64,000 nt of DNA, from positions 77,210,488 to 77,274,487 of the forward strand of contig NC_077227.1 of assembly GCF_027887165.1 (NCBI RefSeq), given 5' to 3'. The translations under genes were made by a program, and so were the position numbers. Source of the stretch: Monodelphis domestica. Its lineage: Eukaryota > Chordata > Mammalia > Didelphimorphia > Didelphidae. The first letter of the stretch is position 1, and every line of letters starts with the position of its first letter. Below, in pieces: positions 58,461 to 64,000 of this stretch. The notes under the pieces were generated by a model that worked only from the letters and a program-made list of their open reading frames with translations, had not been told where the DNA came from and searched no databases.

Positions 58461-58528
58461 TCAGACGGTAGCCTGGTCTCGGCCTTCCCAGATGTCCTCC
58501 CGTTGCTTGGCCTCCAAACGCTTTTTTT
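58461..58528 (-). CDS. R3HCC1L: R3HCC1L, last coding exon
   Basis: On the - strand an acceptor 'tgcctgtctctacag' (AG at 58529-58530) is followed by a split codon and an in-frame run ending KRLEAKQREDIWEGRDQATV, with TGA at 58461-58463. This charged tail matches my memory of the C-terminus of R3HCC1L (R3H domain and coiled-coil containing 1-like, also GIDRP88), where KRLEAKQREDIWEGRDQ follows a coiled coil. Position and orientation also fit, since R3HCC1L converges on LOXL4 in human. The exon is too short to appear as an ORF. The R3H and RRM-like parts must lie beyond the window. The protein is poorly characterised, possibly RNA-binding. Confidence 0.85.
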
Positions 58529-58530
58529 CT

Positions 58531-59194
58531 GTAGAGACAGGCAATATTTATAATTCGTTCAACACACCACCAATTGATTTGACAGTTTTCAGGGAAATTT
58601 CAACCAAGACAAGTAGGATGACTGGTCTTTTCTGACTTGGGTATCAATAACTAATGCCTCTACAGCACCAATAAGAAAATGTTATATCATAGAGAAACAA
58701 GGGAAAGCATGAAGAGGTAAGAAAAAGGTATATTTCAGAACTAAGAACAAGCAAAGTCCAGATCGCAGTTCTTGCTTGGTTATTCCTGCTTCTCTTCCTC
58801 TACTTCTCATTTGTATTAATGCCTTCTTCAGATCACCAATCATTTGGGAGTTTGAGGGTTAGTTTTATACTCATCTCTCATTTATTCTCAGGAGGAATAA
58901 AGGTCAGAGTGAGGAGTTAAGAATGTATTTAAGCACTCATTATTGAGCCTCCAGTTCTAAACTCTAATAGAAATGGTAAAACTGGCATAAGCTATAGCAT
59001 TTTAGCATTGTTTTACTGAAAAATATCTCGCAATTTCAGGGTTCTTGGATTAATAATGAGGAGGTCTGGGGGTAAGTGAAAGCAAGAATGCATACCAATA
59101 AGTGACAATGGTCAAAAGAACTGATGTTGCTTTCTAAGACCACTGAAAATGCAAATTTGAGGAAAGCAGCTTAATTTTCTTTTTAATTTGACAG
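58531..59194. other. R3HCC1L intron (inferred), unassigned
   Basis: No earlier R3HCC1L exon (coiled-coil or RRM-like region) was found from here to the window end. Confidence 0.5.
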
Positions 59195-59300
59195 TGAAAA
59201 GCAGCATGGCATAGTGACTACATAGCTAGTCTTCAAGGCAAGTAGACCTGGGCTTAAGTCCCACCTTGAACACAAACTAGCTGGGTGACTCACCTTCTTA
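59195..59300 (+). repeat. MIR fragment
   Basis: 'agcagcatggcatagtgac', 'agacctgggcttaagtcccacctt', 'agctgggtgactcacc'. Confidence 0.65.
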
Positions 59301-60227
59301 GTGTTCTAGGCTATTCTCTAAGACTTTAAATGGTCAACTACATGGGTTCAGAGTTTCCTCACCTGGGAATTTCCTACATACATGAAATCCTGGATCCAGT
59401 TTTTTAACATTTTGGTTAAGAAAAGGTCGGGGATGAAGGGGTGGAATGAGGAACAGAATTTACAAAGCTTTGAGACCCAAACACTTGACTGGAAACTACA
59501 ACTCTTGATTTCAATTATCATCTCTATTTCTTAGTTTCTCTGTCTTCAAACTTTATAGAACAAACCTTACTAATTATTTACCATTTGGCTCTATCAAAAA
59601 GATTAAACATATTAATATCTGTAAGGGACTTTGTAGTATGAAGATCAGAAGCTGCATAAATAAAAACTTTCAAAAATTAAATTTATCTTTCTAGCAGAGA
59701 GAAATGAGATATCCTGCAGTTATCTCCTTAGCTCTACTTTGGGGGCAAAACCACTACCAAGTTGCAAACTAGTAGATGGCAATGACAGGGAAAGGAATTC
59801 ACTGCTATTTGGGCTCCATCTTGTGGTTTGTGCTGAACACAGCAGCCAAGATAAGGTGAAGTTAAAAAATGGGAGTGAGCCAATGGGAGGGACCAGGGTG
59901 CTGTGAATGAAGTTTATCAAAGCAAATGTCTGTTCAGTCAGTGTCTTGTCTTCTTCCTGCCAGAAAATGACTACTTGCAGACAACCCTGAGGTTATGATT
60001 TAGCTCTAGGTCAGACTGCGGTATTTGGGCATACAGCATCCAATGGTACTGGCAATAATTGACTTGTTTAGAAAATTGAAGAATTGCCTAGCTCTCCAAT
60101 CAGAGAGGAGTTTATTGAGGTATTAAAGGAAGAATCATGGGAGAAGTGACCAAGAAGAGTAAATGGGAATCCTATAAAATTTTTTAAAAAGTGAATTTTC
60201 ATAAATCAAACTAAGGAAACTACAGGG
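59301..60227. other. no recognised feature
   Basis: AT-rich presumed intron, no named repeat. Confidence 0.45.
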
Positions 60228-60361
60228 TGAGGGATTCTTAATCTGAGGTCCATGGACCACCAAAGGAATGTAGGCCACAAACATTCTGAGATGGGGTCGA
60301 CAGGCTTCAAAAGATTGTTAAATGGGTCCCATCCATGACACAAAATGATTAAGAACCTCTG
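60228..60361. mobile_element. hAT-like MER5-type DNA transposon
   Basis: Both inverted ends are visible: 'agggattcttaatctgaggtccatgg' on the left and 'tgattaagaacctctgctct' on the right. Short internal-deletion form, same family as 523-746. Confidence 0.65.
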
Positions 60362-60589
60362 CTCTAGGGGAAAGTGGAAAATAAAAGGCAAAATCTCCCG
60401 ACAGGAGACCCAATGAACTAATCTTTTAAGAGAATATAAAAAACATGGGAAATGTGAGGGAAAACTAGCTGGTTGTACAAATAATTGAAAAACAAAACAA
60501 AACAAAAAGAAATGCCAAAGAACAAGCCACTCCTTCCCCACCTCCCCAACCCCCAGATTAGTGAGCAGTACAAAGCAACAGTAAATAAA

Positions 60590-61560
60590 TTAAGAAAAGC
60601 TCAAGTAGGTCTAGAATAAGGCACTATTAATAGCTGGAGGAGAAAGATTATTCAACCCAACATTCTCATTTCAGAGACAAAGGAAAGCCCAGAGAGGGGC
60701 TTCCAAAATCCACACTGTGACTGTTCCTTCACTGTCCCTTTAAAGTACAACCTGTAAACACAAACACAGAAATTTGTAAAATAGAAAACTAAAGACAAAC
60801 TCAGTCCTCCTGCTATTCAAATGAACATAACTGAAAACACTAAAAGGTGGGGAGTGGGGGTTGGGGTTGTTAGTTTGCTTGTTTTTGTTGAGCTTCAACT
60901 TGACTGTAAAAAGTAAAATGGAAGTTAAGAGTTGTTAAAGATGGAAAGGAAGAAAGCACAGTAGAATTGGTACTACATTATGAAAGTATCTAGATGAATC
61001 CAAATAAACAGGGCCTGATGATTTATATATTTCCTAGTTTTAAATGAATTGACTGAAGTCACAGAAGGGTCACTAACTATCATTTCTCTGATTTGGGGCA
61101 CTAAAGACTGGAAAAAGGCCAGTGTTTTCATTTTAAAAACAGAAAGGGGATGTGACCTGTGTGATTTACTTCTACACCTGGGAAAAATAATGAGAAAAAT
61201 CATCACAAAATCAATTCACAAACATCTACAGAATAATAATGAGCATAGCTTTCTTAAGAACAAGTTCAACCATACTAATCTAATATCCTTCTGTTACTTT
61301 GAGTGAAAAATGTAGGAGATCAAGAGGAGGTGAAAAATGTGACCTATCTTGATTTTGGTAAGGCTTTAGATTCTTTGTTTAGCAAGCATTTAGATATTTA
61401 TCAATATATTTAGAAAATGTAGTACATATTGCAGAACAGTTATATTGGAGGTGGGGAGATACACTGCCATGAAAGGTCATACTTAGAAGATCTATGGGTT
61501 AGTATTATCAATCTGGAGGACTAAGTGGTATTCAGCAGAGGCCCTGGGCAAGGATTGTTT
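60590..61560 (+). mobile_element. L3/CR1-type LINE, reverse-transcriptase region
   Basis: Sense-strand remnant. Near 61335 it encodes VTYLDFGKALDSLFSKHLD, the reverse-transcriptase A-motif region of L3/CR1. Upstream, 'gactggaaaaaggccagtgttttcattttaaaaac' corresponds to the preceding WKKA.V..LKK segment. Broken by several stops. The 5' limit is approximate. Confidence 0.75.
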
Positions 61561-61589
61561 AGCATTTTTATCACTCTTCTATGGTTCAG

Positions 61590-61795
61590 AGGAAACATGA
61601 GGGAAGCCTGAAGAAACCAGAAGACCTAGATTTATGTACTTGTCTTATCACCAATATACTCTATGATCTTGGGCAAATCACTGCAACTCTTTAGTTCTCG
61701 GTTTCTCTTTTTGTAAAATGGGCACAATACTTCCCTGACCTCTCAGGATTGTGGTGAGGAAAGCCCTATTCAAACTACCAAATGCTTTATGAGCT
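61590..61795 (+). repeat. MIR
   Basis: 'ctatgatcttgggcaaatcactgcaactctttag', 'ttctctttttgtaaaatgggcacaatacttccc', 'ctctcaggattgtggtgagg'. Confidence 0.8.
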
Positions 61796-62134
61796 CCCAC
61801 ACCAGTTGTCATGGAATAAATAAGAGGCTCATTAAAGCTATTAATGCCACTGAAGGGGGTGAACTGCAGAGTGAATGTATTAATGATGGGGTAGATAGAT
61901 GAAAAGGTACTAGAATTTATGTAAACAGTAACTTGAGTTTGAAATACACTCAAGAGAACAAACAAAATTTTCTAAGTGTCACAAACCTGACACTTATCTG
62001 TGTGTGGTTTTATGATTTAAAAACAATCCATCAATGGGATGCATAAGTAGAAATGCTACTGACACTAGAATTAAGCCTTGCTTGAAATGTTCTGTTCAGG
62101 AGTAATTAATTGTTCCTCTGATTTTTAAAGTATT
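61796..62134. other. no recognised feature
   Basis: AT-rich presumed intron. Confidence 0.45.
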
Positions 62135-62600
62135 CTAATATATTTATTCTGTATTAAACTGCGAGTTCCATGGGGGGAGGGCCAATGTCTAATTAATTTT
62201 CTTCTCTCCTACTGCTTAGCATAATACTTTTACATTTGTTTTTTGGGCTATATCTGTTTCATTGTTATAAGTAACTGTGATGAGTAAATTCCTTCTGCCA
62301 ATGAAGATACCGCAACAAGTTTGTAACTTGGGGTCTAAGATGCTTGTCTAAGGCCACAAAGCCAGTATACTGAAGGATGTATATGAAGCTCAGGCTTCTT
62401 GACTCTGAGACTGGCTCTCTAGTCACTGACAGGCTGCCTATGTGTTTTACCTACAGGAAAAACTGAAATGAATGGGTTGTAAGCTTCATTAAGACAGGGG
62501 CCATGACTTAGATTTCTGTATTCCTAACACCAGGAGGGTGGAACCTAGTAGTGACAATGAATATTTGCAGGAATGGAAGATCATAGGGAATTCTTTTAAC
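62135..62600 (+). repeat. L2-like fragments
   Basis: 'aaactgcgagttccatggggggagggcc...tactgcttagca' at 62155-62225, and 'gttgtaagcttcattaagacaggggcc...attcctaacacc' at 62478-62532 follow the L2 3' pattern. Confidence 0.5.
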
Positions 62601-62754
62601 AAGTATTAATTCAAGATCAAAAAACCTAAATTCCTTCAACTACTGGACACATTATTAGCTAGTTAATACACCATTTTTTAGTTTTTGCAAGAATACTAGA
62701 ATATCAATCACGTGGTTTGATGGGGACATAATTGGTATTTTTACTTTAAATTAT

Positions 62755-62925
62755 CATTCTACTGCAAATATCAATAATACAGAAATAGGTTTTGAACAAT
62801 GATACATGTATAATCCAGTGGAATTACTCAGGGAGGGGGAAAGAAGAGGAGAGGGAAAGAACACAAATCATGTAACCATGGAAAAATATTCTAAATAAAT
62901 TAATTAATAAAATAGTAGATCATAA
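62755..62925 (+). mobile_element. L1 LINE 3' UTR end
   Basis: Closely parallels 21176-21330: 'caaat...gaaataggttttgaacaatgatacatgtataatccagtggaatt', 'gtaaccatggaaaaatattctaaat'. A short 5'-truncated L1 copy. Confidence 0.85.
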
Positions 62926-63144
62926 GAATTAAATTTCAGGCTACTTCCAACCAACAAAACCAAATTCCTGGTAAGGTATTTGACATATAAAGATGAAGTT
63001 ATCAGTAAATACTGGGAAGCAATAGGATGCTTTATAAGAATTAAAGGTAGCAAATATGACAGATGTCCCCAGAAAAGCATCAATAAGTTCAGAAGGGAAC
63101 ACAATTGGGGAGATCTTAATATCTTGCTAAATCTAATACATTCT

Positions 63145-63346
63145 TTAAAAAAACAAAAAAACTTACTTTCTGTCTTAGGATTGATACTAAGTAATGGGTC
63201 TAAGGAAGGAGAGTAGTAAGGGTTAGGCAACTATGGTTGACTTGCCTGGGGTCCCATAGCTAGTATGTGTCTGAGTTCAAATTTGAACCCAGGACCCTCC
63301 AGACCCCAGGCCTGGTGTTCTATGCACCAAGCCACCTATCTGCCCC
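63145..63346 (-). repeat. WSINE1/MAR-like SINE
   Basis: Antisense, complete: 'aaaacaaaaaaacttac', 'tgtcttaggattgatactaag', 'ttgcctggggtcccatagctag', 'aatttgaacccagg', 'gccacctatctgcccc'. Confidence 0.9.
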
Positions 63347-63639
63347 AATATGGGTTTTTTTAATGCAAACCCTGTAATAGAATTTCAGTTTCATATACAA
63401 TCCTTCTAAGTGTATATATTTGAACATCTGTATTTGCTGATGTTCAAACTATTAGGTTCATAAAACAAAGAAAAAATGTTTTAAAGTGGCAAGTATCTGT
63501 AACTTCCTAAAATGTGATTTGTCCAAAAATGGAATTGGTTTCCACTGGAGATAGTGGGCATCCTCCCTCACTGGAGAGATGCAAGCTAAGTGTAGATTAT
63601 CATTTGTTCTGCATGTGGCAAAAAACCCACAAAATTAGA
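63347..63639. other. no recognised feature
   Basis: Presumed intron, no named repeat. Confidence 0.45.
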
Positions 63640-63900
63640 GCTCTGGAGCCCATTGGGGCCAAGTGGTTTAATGTCTTCATTTTATAGCTGAGGATGCAGA
63701 GGCTGTGAGAGGTGAGGTGATCTGCCAATGGTCACAGAGGTTGAGGAGACTTAGAAAAAACCTCTGAACCCAGCTCCTTTGACTTTGGGCCTGTATCATT
63801 TCCCCTGCTGTATCCCAAGAGTCTCATGGAGGCAATGGATTAGACTCGATGGCTTCTGGGGTCCCTTCCATCTCAGAGACTCTGTAAGATAATTCTATCA
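63640..63900 (-). repeat. MIR/L3-type old repeat
   Basis: 'aattagagctctggagccca', 'cattttatagctgaggatgcagaggc', then 'ggattagactcgatggcttctggggtcccttccatctcag', the last block being an L3/CR1-type 3' end. Confidence 0.6.
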
Positions 63901-64000
63901 TATCTTGAGTCATCTATGAAAATATCTTGCTTTTAAATTATTAATGAATAATTATATATATATTATATAAATATAAAATAAAACTAAAGAGTTAGGTAGG

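Overview
The window is vertebrate nuclear DNA and almost certainly marsupial. It is rich in two tRNA-derived SINE types typical of marsupials: a WSINE1/MAR-like type (A-box-like start, 'attgcctagccctta' middle, 'aagggttt'-poly(A) end) and a MAR1-like type ending in 'aaccccaaatggggtca'. It also holds marsupial-style L1, L2, L3/CR1, RTE, MIR and hAT remnants. The youngest opossum SINE type was not seen, which leans weakly towards an Australian marsupial; this is inference only.

Two host genes are present. LOXL4 (lysyl oxidase-like 4) is complete on the + strand: a TATA-like box near 38506, an inferred noncoding exon 1 ending at 38608, fourteen coding exons between 44408 and 54172, and an AATAAA at 54874. 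All exon phases join into a 751-codon protein with a signal peptide, four SRCR domains and an intact copper amine oxidase domain. Only the last coding exon of R3HCC1L (58461-58528, - strand) lies in the window. The two genes converge tail to tail, as I recall for human chromosome 10q24.

Layout. 1-36.8 kb is gene-poor and built largely of layered old repeats. An exception is a nearly whole, CpG-rich RTE-like LINE at about 11.15-15.17 kb (- strand) with target-site duplications, an APE-type endonuclease, a reverse transcriptase and a C-terminal C2H2 finger. 36.8-38.5 kb is the GC-rich LOXL4 upstream region with a G-quadruplex-type GGGCY array. 38.5-54.9 kb is LOXL4; its 5.8-kb intron 1 holds a long CT-rich minisatellite and, further on, a long GA tract. 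54.9-57.7 kb is intergenic, 57.7-58.5 kb is the likely R3HCC1L 3' UTR and last exon, and 58.5-64 kb is R3HCC1L intron with old L3, L1 and SINE copies.

LOXL4 is a secreted enzyme that oxidises lysines for matrix cross-linking. R3HCC1L is a poorly characterised R3H/coiled-coil protein. Nothing in the sequence ties their functions together. I saw no convincing undescribed system. The strongest leads are the RTE-like LINE, a GC-AG intron in LOXL4, and the repeat architecture around LOXL4 exon 1.
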